Positions 25,001-35,391 of a DNA stretch of 64,000 bases are shown here, one piece after another. The notes below the pieces were generated by a model. That model was given only the letters and a program-made list of their open reading frames with translations. It did not search any database and was not told the DNA's origin. Each line of letters starts with the position of its first letter. Position 1 is the stretch's first letter. This DNA is from Apostichopus japonicus (Eukaryota > Echinodermata > Holothuroidea > Aspidochirotida > Stichopodidae): contig NC_092579.1 in NCBI RefSeq assembly GCF_037975245.1, positions 29,845,666 to 29,909,665 of the forward strand. The letters run 5' to 3'. The position numbers were made by a program, and so were the translations under genes.

Positions 25001-27072
25001 TATATACATATAAGTACAGTGACATTCCGAAAGACAGCTATCTAGTATTAATATATTAGCTGGTAGATACTTTTACCAGAAATGCCAATTCAAGATGAGA
25101 CGGAAGAAAGCTCACTTACGTTTAAGCTTATGGATGATCACCATTGGTCGAACTGCTTGTCCGTGATGTTGTCCTATACGAACCAGATGGTTGTAGAGCT
25201 CACACAGCATACAAAAGCCTGACATTTGACCTGTTGGAAAGGATAAAAGACAAAACGGCTCTATGAGCAGGAATAACCTGTTCCACTTTGGCTACCCATC
25301 TACCCTGCCTCCTGTCCGATAATAATAATAAGCCCACCAAAGAGGCTATTAAGAACTGATGTTGACCACCAAGACAGGGTCGAAATTTTCAACAACTTTG
25401 GAAAGAAGTATCAGGAACAAAGTAGTAGTACACTATTAAGTTTGGACAAACAAAATCTTCCATTATTGAGAGAACAGGTTGTCTACAACTGCACACGTAC
25501 AGTATTACACATGCTTTAGTTAGTCTTTGTTTATTCTGGAACCATTTTTAAGTCAAAGTCTGTCTTTCTTCCTGTGGACTACCTGAAGACTTCTCATAAA
25601 GCTTTGAATAGTATTGTAAAGTTTGATAAACAATACAAGTACGCATTGTATTTATTCTTTAAGCGTAATTCGTCATTTAATGGAGTTTTGGTTTATTGAG
25701 CCTTTGACTACAGGTCTGACAAGCATGTCAATATCTGTCAAAATGTAACAAAAATCTTCCTTGGATCAGTCACCAGTGGTCTGTAAATTTTAGGCCCACA
25801 AACCACGAGTTTCCATGACGACTGAGCCCCACCACCTCAGAATACATGAAAGCGAGCTTTGGCCGCTAGACGGTATAGCAAGCAACAGAACAAACCAGAG
25901 ATAAATTTTCCAACCTACGGCCAGATCTCGCGACCCACCGCGAATGCTTTCAGCATCGCTCATGGGTCGCGGCCAATGGTGTACCGACACTTCTCCTTAG
26001 GTTAACACCGTGACATCCACTTACACTGTTCTTTGTGTTGATGACTCAGTAGATAGTTGGCTAAAGGAGGAGTGTACGACAGGCACTGCAAGGTTGAATT
26101 TAAGAAGCAGGTGTTTCCCATGTTGATGAGTCCAACTCCGATCCGGTGGCATTTCTGCCACTCCAGTCGGATCTTCTCAGGTTGAAATAAAACATGTTTT
26201 GGGTTGGGGATACCGTCTGCCTTGCCATTTTCAAGATTGGACATGCTCCCTGAAGCAAAACCAAAGACGTTCAGAAAAAAAGTATTTAAGATAGTGCAAA
26301 GCCATCTCCCTACCACCCCCCCATCCCCCCCCCAAAGTGACAAAACGTCAATAAGCAAGTAATCCAACGCATCATATGTAAACACAAGAATACCTTTCAA
26401 ATAACACATACGCACACATATATTCCATAATGGTTCATACACGCAGGAAGAACTATCACTTGAAGACCCCATCATTAAAAGTACACATCATATATGCAGT
26501 GTGAGCCGGCTTTCTCTCATACATAATGTTCAAGCCATTCTTCTTACTGGCCAACATGTTATTTTTAACATTTGTATATATATATCATATGTATTTATGT
26601 GGGCAATATAACTGATCATGAAAAATTCCTACTCTCCCATATTGTATTCCGTTGAAGTGTCTTTCTCGATACTGCAGACACAACATGGGTCTTTGATATA
26701 AGTTTTAAATTTGTGCAGTCAGGATGATGGCATTGTAAGCACACAACACACTCAGAAAGCCGACACTTCTGGACACAGACGTTAAATTTTTTTGGGTCCT
26801 ACTGTACCTTGGTTAGAAACTGGAACCATTCCTGGATTCACTCTCTCCTTAGAAGAATTCACTGGAACATACTTTCCTCTGAGATTTTGAAGGCAAAAGG
26901 ATACTTCCTGTTCGGCAGGTTGAAAGTCTATTTTTTTAAGAAGGACTTGTTTGGAAGAGGAGACGATAAGCTGATCGAGGTCAAGAGGGGTGGTCTTGTT
27001 TGCTTTATTCTTATGGGGAGTTCCTGTGGATGATGTCAGGAGATCCCTGCGTAGTGAATCGTCAATTGTCAT
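13419..27072 (-). CDS. USP36: USP36, ubiquitin carboxyl-terminal hydrolase 36 (14 coding exons)
   Basis: Coding exons in transcript order: 27072-26808, 26249-26025, 25230-25120, 24064-23962, 23461-23323, 22870-22788, 20876-20799, 20140-20047, 19894-19676, 18962-16565, 16042-15878, 15152-15046, 14362-14252, 13511-13419. All have GT-AG borders and compatible phases; 4191 nt give 1396 aa (human about 1120). USP core about residues 125-430: Cys box GNTCFLN with catalytic Cys136, [10 protein letters not shown] at 211-220, zinc cysteines 260/263 and 307/310, His box with His389, and WYCMND with Asn405/Asp406. A long Ser/Lys-rich region follows, then a C-terminal module like that of human USP36. Known role: nucleolar deubiquitinase stabilising RNA polymerase I and ribosome-biogenesis factors. 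An in-frame TAG lies five codons before the ATG, just after a possible CATTGCAG acceptor, suggesting a non-coding first exon upstream. Confidence 0.95.
14009..14050 (-). repeat. Degenerate CTGAATAAG-hairpin-GGAAT motif
   Basis: On the USP36-sense strand CTCTGAATAAGATCCTGC is followed by TAGGATTGGAATATGAGG. It is a diverged relative of the motif at 15241-15282 and lies in the last USP36 intron. The GATCCTGCTAGGATT part forms a short hairpin. Confidence 0.5.
15241..15282 (-). repeat. CTGAAGAAG-hairpin-CGAAACGTC motif
   Basis: On the USP36-sense strand CTGAAGAAG is followed by the self-complementary GATCCTGCTAGGATC and then GAAACGTCAGGCC. It lies in the intron between exons 11 and 12. The layout resembles the CUGANGA / stem II / GAAA core of hammerhead ribozymes, with one extra A before the stem. 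I could not find a complete three-stem fold by eye. Confidence 0.5.
16565..18962 (-). CDS. USP36: USP36 giant exon 10 (low-complexity nucleolar region)
   Basis: 2398 bp, residues 440-1239, opening in phase 0 at TCTCTCAG|AATGGG and ending AAAGATG|GTATGT. Composition changes along it: Pro/Ser-rich SH3-type stretches (about 475-510), a Ser/Thr/Gly tract encoded at 18200-18310, acidic serine clusters, and many Lys/Arg blocks such as [10 protein letters not shown] near the C-terminal end. These basic blocks suit nucleolar targeting. The open frame continues past the donor for ten codons and should not be annotated. The exon accounts for most of the extra length relative to human USP36. Confidence 0.93.
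18200..18310 (-). repeat. Coding Ser/Thr/Gly minisatellite in USP36 exon 10
   Basis: A run of imperfect 6-15-bp repeats (ACCAGTACCAGTGG-like on the coding strand) encodes [17 protein letters not shown] and similar residues, about 40 in all. Frame is kept. Length variation between individuals is likely. Confidence 0.85.
19676..20140 (-). CDS. USP36: USP36 exons 8-9 with the catalytic histidine
   Basis: Exon 8 (20140-20047) encodes [20 protein letters not shown]. Exon 9 (19894-19676) encodes [20 protein letters not shown] with His389, then WYCMND and LLFYIRK, which close the USP fold. The exon 9 donor is CACAAA|GTGAGT; without splicing the frame would end two codons later. Confidence 0.95.
20799..20876 (-). 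CDS. USP36: USP36 exon 7 (second zinc pair)
   Basis: A 78-bp exon completing CARC and continuing [20 protein letters not shown]. It is separated from exon 6 by a 1.9-kb intron that holds the 72-bp hairpin satellite and the 61-bp repeat. The acceptor is TTTACAG and the donor AA|GTAAGT. Confidence 0.92.
21159..22365. repeat. 72-bp satellite array (about 17 units) with two hairpins per unit
   Basis: Anchors TACCCACTGA recur at 21231, 21303, 21375 (as CACCCACTGA), 21447, 21519 and onward at 72-bp spacing to 22365, with a few 71-bp units. Each typical unit has TTTCATCTTACC, an 18-nt spacer and GGTAAGATGAAA (a perfect 12-bp inverted repeat), then CATTAC-TTAACA-GTAATG (a 6-bp inverted repeat). Units differ at few sites. 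The array sits in USP36 intron 6 and has no coding capacity. Confidence 0.97.
22396..22530. repeat. 61-bp tandem repeat (2.2 copies)
   Basis: ACTATAACAACAATCTTACT starts at 22396 and 22457, and a partial third copy starts at 22518. It lies right beside the 72-bp array in the same USP36 intron. Confidence 0.9.
22788..24064 (-). CDS. USP36: USP36 exons 4-6 (QEDAHEF box and zinc ribbon)
   Basis: Three exons, 24064-23962, 23461-23323 and 22870-22788. They carry [32 protein letters not shown] (first CxxC of the structural zinc site) and the segment ending KYKCA that contributes to the second CxxC across the next junction. Phases are 1 to 2, 2 to 0 and 0 to 2. All match the order in human USP36. 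Confidence 0.93.
24400..24667. repeat. 134-bp direct tandem duplication
   Basis: Two abutting copies starting GGAGTTTTTTACTTTTCAAC at 24400 and 24534, almost identical, within USP36 intron 3. It includes GGTCGACGACACCGGATTAA. It is recent judging by identity and has no coding content. Confidence 0.95.
24895..25018. repeat. CA/TA-rich low-complexity stretch
   Basis: A run of CACCCACCA and ACATATATACACA words in USP36 intron 3. No gene content. Confidence 0.7.
25929..25971 (-). other. GC-rich hairpin near the USP36 exon 2 donor
   Basis: CGCGACCCA (25929-25937) pairs perfectly with TGGGTCGCG (25963-25971). Inside, GCGATGCT pairs with AGCATTCGC on the - strand around a GAA loop. The hairpin starts about 50 nt into the intron after the exon 2 donor. 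A role in RNA structure or splicing is only a suggestion. Confidence 0.55.
26025..26249 (-). CDS. USP36: USP36 exon 2 with the catalytic cysteine
   Basis: Phase 1 at both ends (TTTGCTTCAG acceptor; CAGT|GTAAGT donor). It encodes [14 protein letters not shown], then [18 protein letters not shown] with Cys136 as nucleophile, then [11 protein letters not shown]. Open frame upstream of the acceptor (up to 26475) is intron read-through and not protein. Confidence 0.96.
26808..27072 (-). CDS. USP36: USP36 coding exon 1 (N-terminal extension)
   Basis: Encodes residues 1-88 plus one base and ends at an AAG|GTACAG donor. After a variable start ([12 protein letters not shown]) it carries [13 protein letters not shown] and LRGKYVPVN, which parallel the human USP36 block before the catalytic domain. 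The start codon is fixed by the in-frame TAG upstream. Confidence 0.88.
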
Positions 27073-29033
27073 TATCTTGGTCCACTACAGGCTGCAATGA
27101 CGGAGAGATATTTCAAGGAAAATAAGTACACATACTTGTATTAAAGATCAGTTTAACTGTACAATCAAGTTTTGGGATGATAACTAGCCTAACAAAATTT
27201 ATGAATTTAAATTGTAAATTATATAGTATTTACATATATCTATTTATATAGTCCATACATCCCTATAACACTACTTAGCATTTGAAATTAATGTAAGACC
27301 TGGAATGACCGACTAGAAACTAAGCCTTGGTCTTACAGAGGAGCACATCTCTGGATTTGCTAGTACTAGCAGGGCATGCTTGCCATTGTAAGATATATAC
27401 AGTACATGTGAGATGGTAACTCTTTGTACCAATATTAGTTACAAGGTTTAGTGAAATCATAAATCATTTCTCTTCTGTTGTATTTAACCTGTTGCTTGCT
27501 TGTGATTTATGTGAGAGCTGCAGTTAATAATGTAAAAAAGTTATAAATGTTAGAGTGAAAACATGTTCTGGAATGATTAGTTTTAATTTAATGAGAGCAA
27601 TGTCCTTTGAATGAACTTAAATGCAATTGTTTAATTTTATAAATTCTGACCTGTAGGCCTCAGAAAGATGATTTGCACATATCAAGTGATACCTTCAGTG
27701 TCTTACTTGTTAGTGTTAGGCTAGGCCGTCTCATTGATCGTTCATTTCATTTGGGACATAAGTTTAACATTATCATTGGCAATCTTAACACATAGCCTGT
27801 GTAGGCCCTTGTTTAATTTTATAAATTATGACCTGTAGGCCTCAGAAAGATGACTTGCACATATCAAGTGATACCTTCAGTGTCTTACTTGTTAGTGTTA
27901 GGGTAGGCCGCCTCATTGATCGTTCATTACATTTGGGACATAAGTTTAACATTATCATTGGCAATCTTAACACAAAGCCTGTGTAGGCCCTATGCCTAAT
28001 TTAACATTGGTTAGCCTAGGCCTAAGTTAAAGCTCAATTAAAGCACACCATCCATGGAACATTTAATTTATTATAGTAGGCTAGCCTAAATTTGTACCAG
28101 CAAACACAAATGAGAATAAACCGTCTTTGTCAGAAGAGGCCTTCACATTGAAACCAAACTTGCCATAACACAATAACAGATTCACAGCACGATGGTGGTC
28201 TGTGCACTGTAGCGTCTTTTTCGTACCCAGACTTGCCTAGCCTACACTGAGTACTTCTAGTACTACCACTTAGGCCTACAATTTGGACCCAGCTTGGTTA
28301 CAAGTTACTTCAGTGGTAAAACGTTACGCTATCACGCATGCCATAACGGATGATATAGGATCTACAAAGCGTGTTGTATACAGTGCAACGACGAGAAATG
28401 ACATCCGCAAACGAGACGGTCATCGTGGACCGCAGAAGACTAACTCGTCCCAATACAAAAATTACACAAACAGTCCCGAATTAGAGGCAACTCGTTCATG
28501 TACTATAACGCCACAGCGAGCTTTGTCACAATACCCACTTTCGCCTTGAAATGATTGTGAGAAACATTGTCTTTCACCCATCGCATGCGAGGAGCATTGA
28601 GATGAAGGGGTTTGTGGAGAGGTTAGAAAGTACCTAGAGGATTCCCTTAAATAATTCCCATGATTGTTTCCACCTTATATTTAAATCTACAAAGCAGTAT
28701 GTCATGGACGAGTTGTCTCTGTGAAATACTTGTGATAATGAAAGCGGCGTCTAACATTGCCATTTTCCAGAAACATTGTTTGAAGCGAGTGCGTCATTTT
28801 CGATATCAATGTAAAGGCAACAACGAGCAGTACGCAACGTTATTATGATGATAAGTTTATATTTTATCATTTGATCTATAATTATTATACAAAACAAATA
28901 TATTTGACAACTATTTATTTAAACCTTACGAAGCACCATTAAACACGTTCATTGTACCAAACTGATAATAGTTCGTAATTATAATTGGTATTATTTTCAA
29001 CAGTTTGAACGAGCCATCAACACACATAAAAAG
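27073..29033. promoter_or_regulatory. Divergent intergenic region between USP36 and the 29034 gene
   Basis: About 2 kb between two divergently read ATGs. It should hold both promoters and the USP36 5' UTR. It is rich in AGGCCTA/TAGCCTA words (27720-28100, 28270) and contains the 182-bp duplication. An 88-codon open frame at 28283-28549 has no family signature and is treated as non-coding. Confidence 0.5.
27627..27990. repeat. 182-bp direct tandem duplication
   Basis: Copies begin TTGTTTAATTTTATAAATT at 27627 and 27809 and end GTGTAGGCCCT, with only a handful of differences. They lie in the shared upstream region of USP36 and the 29034 gene, so any regulatory site in the unit is doubled. Confidence 0.93.
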
Positions 29034-31317
29034 ATGGCTGCGTCCATATGTCTAAATATGCAAAGAGCAGTATTCAACTACAGTCTTAATATTGGTAATT
29101 CTTTGTTGAAGGTTAATAACGGAGGTTGTAAACAGACAAATATGCATTTCCGAAACCAGTTGCTCAAGTTCACTTACTTTGTTAAGAATGGTATCTCAAG
29201 TAATGCTTCTGGATGTTATGTCGCACGAACTGGTTCACCCAACTTCAGAGGTTCACGGTCGCACCAGCAGATGTTACCTCAAACAACAGGCTTGTACCAA
29301 AACAGGTACAGTGTAAAGTGGTTAAACCATTCAGCCCAGTTGTCTTCCTCGTCGACATTATCCCACACAGATCTCAGAAAGGAGGTAGATTCCCTTAGTG
29401 ACCAGTTCATAGAAACCAGAGAACTCTTGGATGACGCAGTAAGTTATTGACTAAGGTACAGTAACTATCATGGCCATGGGTTTAACGTTAGGCTGTCATA
29501 GGCGTACTTCACAATGAAGTCTTGTACGGGCCGGGTTTGGTCTGCAATGCAAGCTCATATTACTCATGTAAGCCAAGAGTCACATGTGTTCAAACAACTT
29601 TTGACTTAAGAATAACAAGTGGCAATATGATTTGCCATTTGAGGTCAGATTTTATTTGGCTACCGACTTTCTAAGTCAGTCAAGTTCAATTAAACAAACC
29701 AATCTTTAGGTTCCAGGATCAAAATTCCGCCAGGGATCTGATTCTCTTCGTCATCATCAAGTTCGATGCTGTTGGCCAAAGGCCATTTCATCGCTCCACA
29801 GAAAATTAAACTCCACAAATTAAACTCCAGAAGTTACTGTTGAAAATCAAACACTCCAGGTTTATCCTTCCAGAATGAATCAAGCCTCGATTTAAAACAG
29901 TTCAAAGAAGGAGAATTAACAACATGTTCTGGCAAAGAATTCCAATAAGTAATAGATCTCTGCGTAAAATTATTTTGACGAAGCGAAGTGTTCACTCTAG
30001 GTTTAACTAACTTGTACAGTAGGAGTGACCCCTCGTAACTGATCCATGTGATCTTATAAACAGGTCATGGGTAGAAATTATCTTGACCTATTCAAAATGG
30101 CAGTGGTGATGTGCGGAGTCTTCCGTGGATTTGGTATTTCTGGTTTGTGAACTTGAGAAAAGCGGCTTGTTTCTGTTCACTTGGTTTTGAAACAACTTTG
30201 TTCGTCATGGCTGCAATGCAGTGTTGTCGAATGGGGTGCCTTTGCCTACCTCAGTATTTGAGAAAGGGGTCAAATGCTAGGGCATACACTCTCGTCCGTC
30301 GGATGGGGTTGTTAAATGGTGGTCCCAGGAGCAGTAAGGAAACGTACTGTATTCACACCCCTGCCTAATTATCCTCTGAACACCTATCGAAAAGAGAAGG
30401 CTTGAAATGAGCTTATGTTCATCCATGATCTAACACGGATAGGACATCACATAAGCTACTGTAAGGCTTCCTGATCCTTGGGAAACTCTAAACTAACCAA
30501 ATTTAATTACTTCATAGGTCACACTTCTACCTTGTTCTCTTTGTCATATCTGACCCATTATTATTGATTCATAGAAATAACACCAAAATGTCAACAAGTA
30601 ATGCACAAAACTCTGATGACATTGGGCCAACAAATTCACACATAAATTAGGTGAAAAAAAGCATATTGAGTAGTGCTCAGTAAGAATGGTGGACATCTTT
30701 GACCCTGCAATAAAAATTGACCGAATCCTATGGAAATTGAAAATCATCAATAACAGCAATACTGAAATATTTATCAAAATGGCTTATCAAAAGTGCTGCA
30801 AAAAAGCCATATTGTAATGATTAGTTTTGTTTTCCACGGCTAATGTTTCATGTTTGAAATATTTTGGAAGTTCAGAAGAGGGAGACATACAGTAATTATA
30901 TACTTGTGAATTGAAAACCTCTAGTTCATCAAATACCTTTTGTTACTTCTGTTTTTGATAATATTATGTACCATGACAGGTCCTACCTCCGTTGATTTGC
31001 GAGACCATATGCCAACTTGTACAAAAATTCCATACATAGGTGAACTGAAAATCTACATGCAAGTCAACTTTTTCTCACAAAAATACAGTCGAATATTGTT
31101 CTCTTTCTCCCAGCGGAATTCATTTGGTTCAGTTTATTTCAACGAAGATCTCAGCGAAGCCCAGGAATCTCTGAGCAACACTCTGGAGCAGTATTCAACA
31201 CTTTTAGAGAAATTATCAGATGCGCAGCGACAACAGGTGGCAAGAACTGTTGGTCTGAAGATGGAGGAACTAAAAGCACAACAAAATATGATAATGGAGA
31301 CGATAAAAGAGGATTAA
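29034..31317 (+). CDS. Unassigned small protein with basic N-terminus and coiled-coil C-terminus
   Basis: Two coding exons, 29034-29438 and 31114-31317, join in phase 0 (GACGCA|GTAAGT; TTTCTCCCAG|CGG) to give 202 aa. The ATG has a good context (AAGATGG), and AATAAA follows 58 nt after the stop. Residues 1 to about 110 hold many Arg/Lys, Asn and Ser and almost no acids, compatible with a mitochondrial presequence. Residues about 112-202 (LRKEVDSLSDQFIETRELL, then NSFGSVYFNEDLSEAQ, then a helical Lys/Glu/Gln-rich end) look like a helical, coiled-coil module. Continuity of helix pattern across the junction (LLDDARNSFG) supports the join. I do not recognise the family. It is divergent from USP36. 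Confidence is high that it is a gene, low on function. Confidence 0.78.
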
Positions 31318-31374
31318 GTTCAAATTATCTGCACATGCATGCAATGAATTTTAATGCACTGTTACAGTGTACGT

Positions 31375-31380
31375 AATAAA
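31375..31380 (+). terminator. AATAAA polyadenylation signal of the 29034 gene
   Basis: AATAAA in ACGTAATAAAGATAAT, 58 nt after the TAA stop. It is the only well-placed poly-A signal seen for the three genes. Confidence 0.7.
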
Positions 31381-33160
31381 GATAATAATAACAAGAAAAA
31401 TAATGATACGGTTCTTATATAGCCCATGTTCATGTATGTGTAAAGTAAGTTATTGATGTCAGTTTGCTAAGCACCGAGCTCTTTTGATGATATTGAATTT
31501 AATTTGATGGTGTGTTCTAATATTAACCAGCACTAACTTTAAAGTTACAGACCATTCTGAAAGAAGTAACATCTAAGGGCTTTGAAGAAGCTCCCCACAA
31601 AAGTAAGTTGAATGTGAATGACTTGAAATCAAAAAATTTGGTCCTGGACTTAAATGTTATCATGTGAATACATTTTGGAATTTGGAGGTTCTGTAAACCG
31701 ATCTTTAGAACTTGAAAAGAGGAAGGAACATGCCTACAATTTTGTTCCAGACCTTTAAATTTAATGGAGTCATAGTAATCTCCAGTCATTTGTACTCTGA
31801 TTTTTTTTTTTAAATCATCATTACGATTGAAAAGTTATTATCACTTGATTTAATTAAATATACATTTAATTTCATTTATCATAAATAGTAACAATAAAAA
31901 AGAAAAGAATTTGGTAAGCTAGAAATTGGCAGCAGTTGACTGGGGTTTTTTTTTGGGGGGGGGGGGGCAGGGTGGATGGTGGGGGGTATAGGGACATAAA
32001 AGGAATTTTGCCACTAAAGGTGGCGTAGCACAATTTGCCCATGTTGAGGGCAAAAGGCTTCCGAGGACGCACAAAGATTTTCTCACCTTGGTTACTCTAA
32101 TTATTATTTACTACAAATGTATGACTGTGTTTCATTAATAACGTTTTCGGTCAATAGATGTATATGATATATTAATTGTGTACAATTACAATCCTCTTTG
32201 TTGTGTGTTTGTGTACTTTGAATTTGAGATTTTCGTTTAAATTATCAATCAAGTCATCGAGGATGCATGGAAAGGGTGATTGTAATGTTGAAGTGTTTTA
32301 AATAATGGGACAAACTAAAACGGATGACAGCGAATGACCAAATGACAGTTGACATTGTACAGGGTTTATTATCATTCGTGAATGACAGCGAATGACAACG
32401 AAGGACAACGAAGGACGGTGGTGAGTGGAGATAGAATGATTAACGGAGTGGAGTAAATGGGGTTATTGGTTTCCTGCGCAAAAAATGATTTGAGGAAAAT
32501 CGCATGTTACATGGTTGCAGGGTTTTGGTTTATATTACAGATAGAAACCACAGGGAAAGTGTTTTTTGTGAGAATGCGCTTGAGTGCTGTGCTTTTGACA
32601 TTTACCGCTGTATATTTATATAGAGGGATGCGCCCTCCCCGCTTCCCTACGCCACTGTTACAGAGTTGCTCCATAACTGGCGCAAATTTTCTCCTTTTCC
32701 AGTCCCTTTTGCACACCCCCCCCCCAAAAAAAAAAACTTTTTTTTTCATAGAAATGTCCAATTTAAAATTATAGTATTGTTAGTTTCTAACAATTAATAT
32801 CGGAAAAATGATGTTAAATTTACTTTTTAAAATCAGACTTACAATTTCGCTTACTATAGCCTAAGGTGCGTTTGCATCTTGTCCGTACTTTACTAGATCT
32901 GTATAAGCCACGCACTTCGCGTCCGCTCAATCGGTTTGCGTGGCTTTAATATACCCACGAAGTCTGAACTGTGATATCCGGATGAAGCAAATGTCTTTCA
33001 TTTGTGTCTACGCAATTTTTTAGTGTGTACAACATATTGTCATTCGTTATGTGTAACGCAATTGTCATTCGTATTAGTAACACCCTAAATAGTAAGTGAA
33101 AAGAATTTACACCGAAGCAGCTAGTAGTAATCAATGTTTGCTGCATGCTTACTATTTATA
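31381..33160. other. Non-coding stretch downstream of the 29034 gene
   Basis: No gene recognised. It holds a T10/G12 homopolymer block around 31946-31970, clustered GAATGACAGCGAATGACA-type short repeats at 32325-32420, and what looks like the isolated right end of a hAT-like element (CCCTACGCCACTG near 32645-32657). Intact left partner not found. Confidence 0.5.
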
Positions 33161-33168
33161 CGGCTTGG

Positions 33169-33562
33169 CAGTGGCGGAGCGTCCGTACAGTCAGGGGGCG
33201 GATGCACCCTCCCCCCCCCCTCTCCCCTGACGGATTCAAATGGACTGCTGACTCCCTTTTCAGCTTTTTACCACTTCTTACTTATTCGTGATTATTTACT
33301 TTTTTATTGCGCTCTTATCTATACCTATTGACATTTGTCACATTTTGTTGGCGATGACACCTATTTATTCTTCGTTTATTTGCAAATTAGCAAGGCCAGG
33401 AAAGGGTCATTCCCGGCGATCTAGGAAGTATCTTAAAGTTTACTCAAAAAATTTCTGTACGCTCCGCGCCAACCTGTGGTGGCGCTCCGCTTAGATAGTG
33501 TCGAAAGCGCCCCTACAGACCAATCTCGCCCCCCTTCACCAATACCCCTAGCTCCGCCACTG
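33169..33562. mobile_element. hAT-like non-autonomous element with exact 8-bp target duplication
   Basis: The left end CAGTGGCGGAGC and right end GCTCCGCCACTG are inverted. The flanks are the same octamer CGGCTTGG at 33161-33168 and 33563-33570. The 394-bp body has no transposase. It contains the GC-rich core TACGCTCCGCGCCAACC ... GGCGCTCCGCTTAGATAGT that recurs elsewhere in the window. TIRs plus an 8-bp duplication are the standard hAT signature. Confidence 0.92.
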
Positions 33563-33841
33563 CGGCTTGGTTATACGCAGGCAATCCCTACACAATAGAA
33601 TATAGTACAAGCAGCCCAGGTATAGACTTCTAGCAATAAACATTGGTCACCCCCCCCCCCCCCCCATTCTGAGTATGGTAAATTTGGGTATAGTTAACAC
33701 AGAAGGTCAAGGCAAAAATATTTCGTGTCAGAATTCAATTCAATGCACAAAACGAATCAACGTACAATTTCACGGTCCAGTTGCCATCAATAACAGGCGT
33801 TTTCTTACTATACTTTCTTCGTTGATACTTTCCATGGCCTT

Positions 33842-33869
33842 TTATTATTATTATTATTATTATTATTAT
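33842..33869. repeat. (TTA)n microsatellite
   Basis: About nine TTA/ATT triplets in intergenic DNA. Confidence 0.9.
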
Positions 33870-34419
33870 GATTACCACCTCACTTGTGACATTCTGAGGG
33901 TCGGAATAGAACTGTACAGCCATCGGTATTCATTGTGAAACTCAAAACACTATATAGGCCTACGCGTCAACTCACAACGAGTTATACGCGCCATTTCGCT
34001 GCGACTTATACACGCCTACACACCATGCCTGAAGTATCCGCTGCAAAAGACAAAGAATTATTAGGCCATCTTCTTCAAACTGGACGCCACCTTTCAACTA
34101 TAAGTCACTACCAGCGTTCCGTGTTGTTACCAAGCTACAGTGTATTGGCACGTATATACATCCATCATATACGGTATGTATTTGAAGTCGCCATTTTATT
34201 ATCTATTATGCAAATTTACTATGCAATGTAATGCAACAAATGTATTTTGAAATGAGTATTCAAAATTATGCAGACATGGGCGAGAGCCTTTGTTTGAAGG
34301 GTAAAAGATCTGTTAGATTTCGCTAAGAATAAAGAAAATATGGCCCCGTGACGACCAATTAATAGAGCAGGAGCATAAAAATTATTAGAATCAAAGATTT
34401 CTCAAGAGGAATCAGTAGC

Positions 34420-35070
34420 AGGAAATCCAAAAGTTGATGCACCTAGAAAATTTGATATGTCACATTTTAACGACCAAATTGATGACTTTGATTTGAGTAC
34501 ACGTTGCCTCTTGTAACTGACGAATTCGTAAAGAGCAAAGCTTATCATCTTCCCTCAGTTCCCAACAAGTAGTAACAAAACGAAATCGAGGCTATGATCA
34601 AAAAGGGGGTGATTAAGAGATCAGAATCCACCGCATACGCCTATACCTGATATAGTGTTAGTTGGGGGAGCTGAAGACGGACCTAATTCGTTCTGTGTTG
34701 ATTTCCAGAACTAATCCCAAACGCCAGAATATTTAATGGCTAAAGTAGCTACACCAAATTATTCCACAAAGATTGACTTAACAAAAGGCTATTGGCAGAT
34801 TCCAATTGCAGAGGAAGACAAACGTATATCTAGAACCGCGTTTTTGTTGTTGTTGTTGTTGTTGTTGTTGTTGATACCAGCCTAGTCATTGGACATTTTA
34901 GGGCACTTGGTTGGAGAAGGGTTGTTAAAGCCACAACCAGAAATTTTAGAAAGATAAAAGTAAATGCCGTTGCTCCTGCTAATAAGAAAGAAGTAAGATA
35001 GTTCTTAAGCATGGCAGGGTATTACAGTCGTTTATACTCAAGTTATTCCGCCATTTCCGCACCCTTTACC
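34420..35070 (+). pseudogene. Decayed Ty3/gypsy-type retrotransposon reverse transcriptase
   Basis: Broken reading frames on the + strand still show family landmarks. Around 34585-34620 there is an IEAMIKKGVIKRSES-like block, around 34768-34830 the LTKGYWQ neighbourhood typical of the gypsy RT palm, and around 34990-35065 the MAGYYSR block that marks the RT-RNase H link. Stops and frameshifts occur between them and a (GTT)n microsatellite (34845-34873) interrupts the body. No LTR or integrase was recognised. It is a dead fragment with no present function. Confidence 0.8.
34845..34873. repeat. (GTT)n microsatellite
   Basis: About nine GTT repeats inside the retrotransposon relic. They expanded after the relic lost function. 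Confidence 0.9.
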
Positions 35071-35149
35071 GACCTTTACTTCTGTAAGCCGAACAAGGTA
35101 GAATGAGGCGAGCACAAGATATTTCTGTTAACTCGCTAAAGAGTAGACC

Positions 35150-35391
<242 letters not shown>

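Noticed and set aside
26250-26475. Upstream extension of the USP36 Cys-box frame
   Set aside because: A CTTCAG acceptor at 26250 and an in-phase join to 26808 show this part is intron.
28283-28549. 88-codon open frame on the + strand between USP36 and the 29034 gene
   Set aside because: No domain and no convincing splice or poly-A context.
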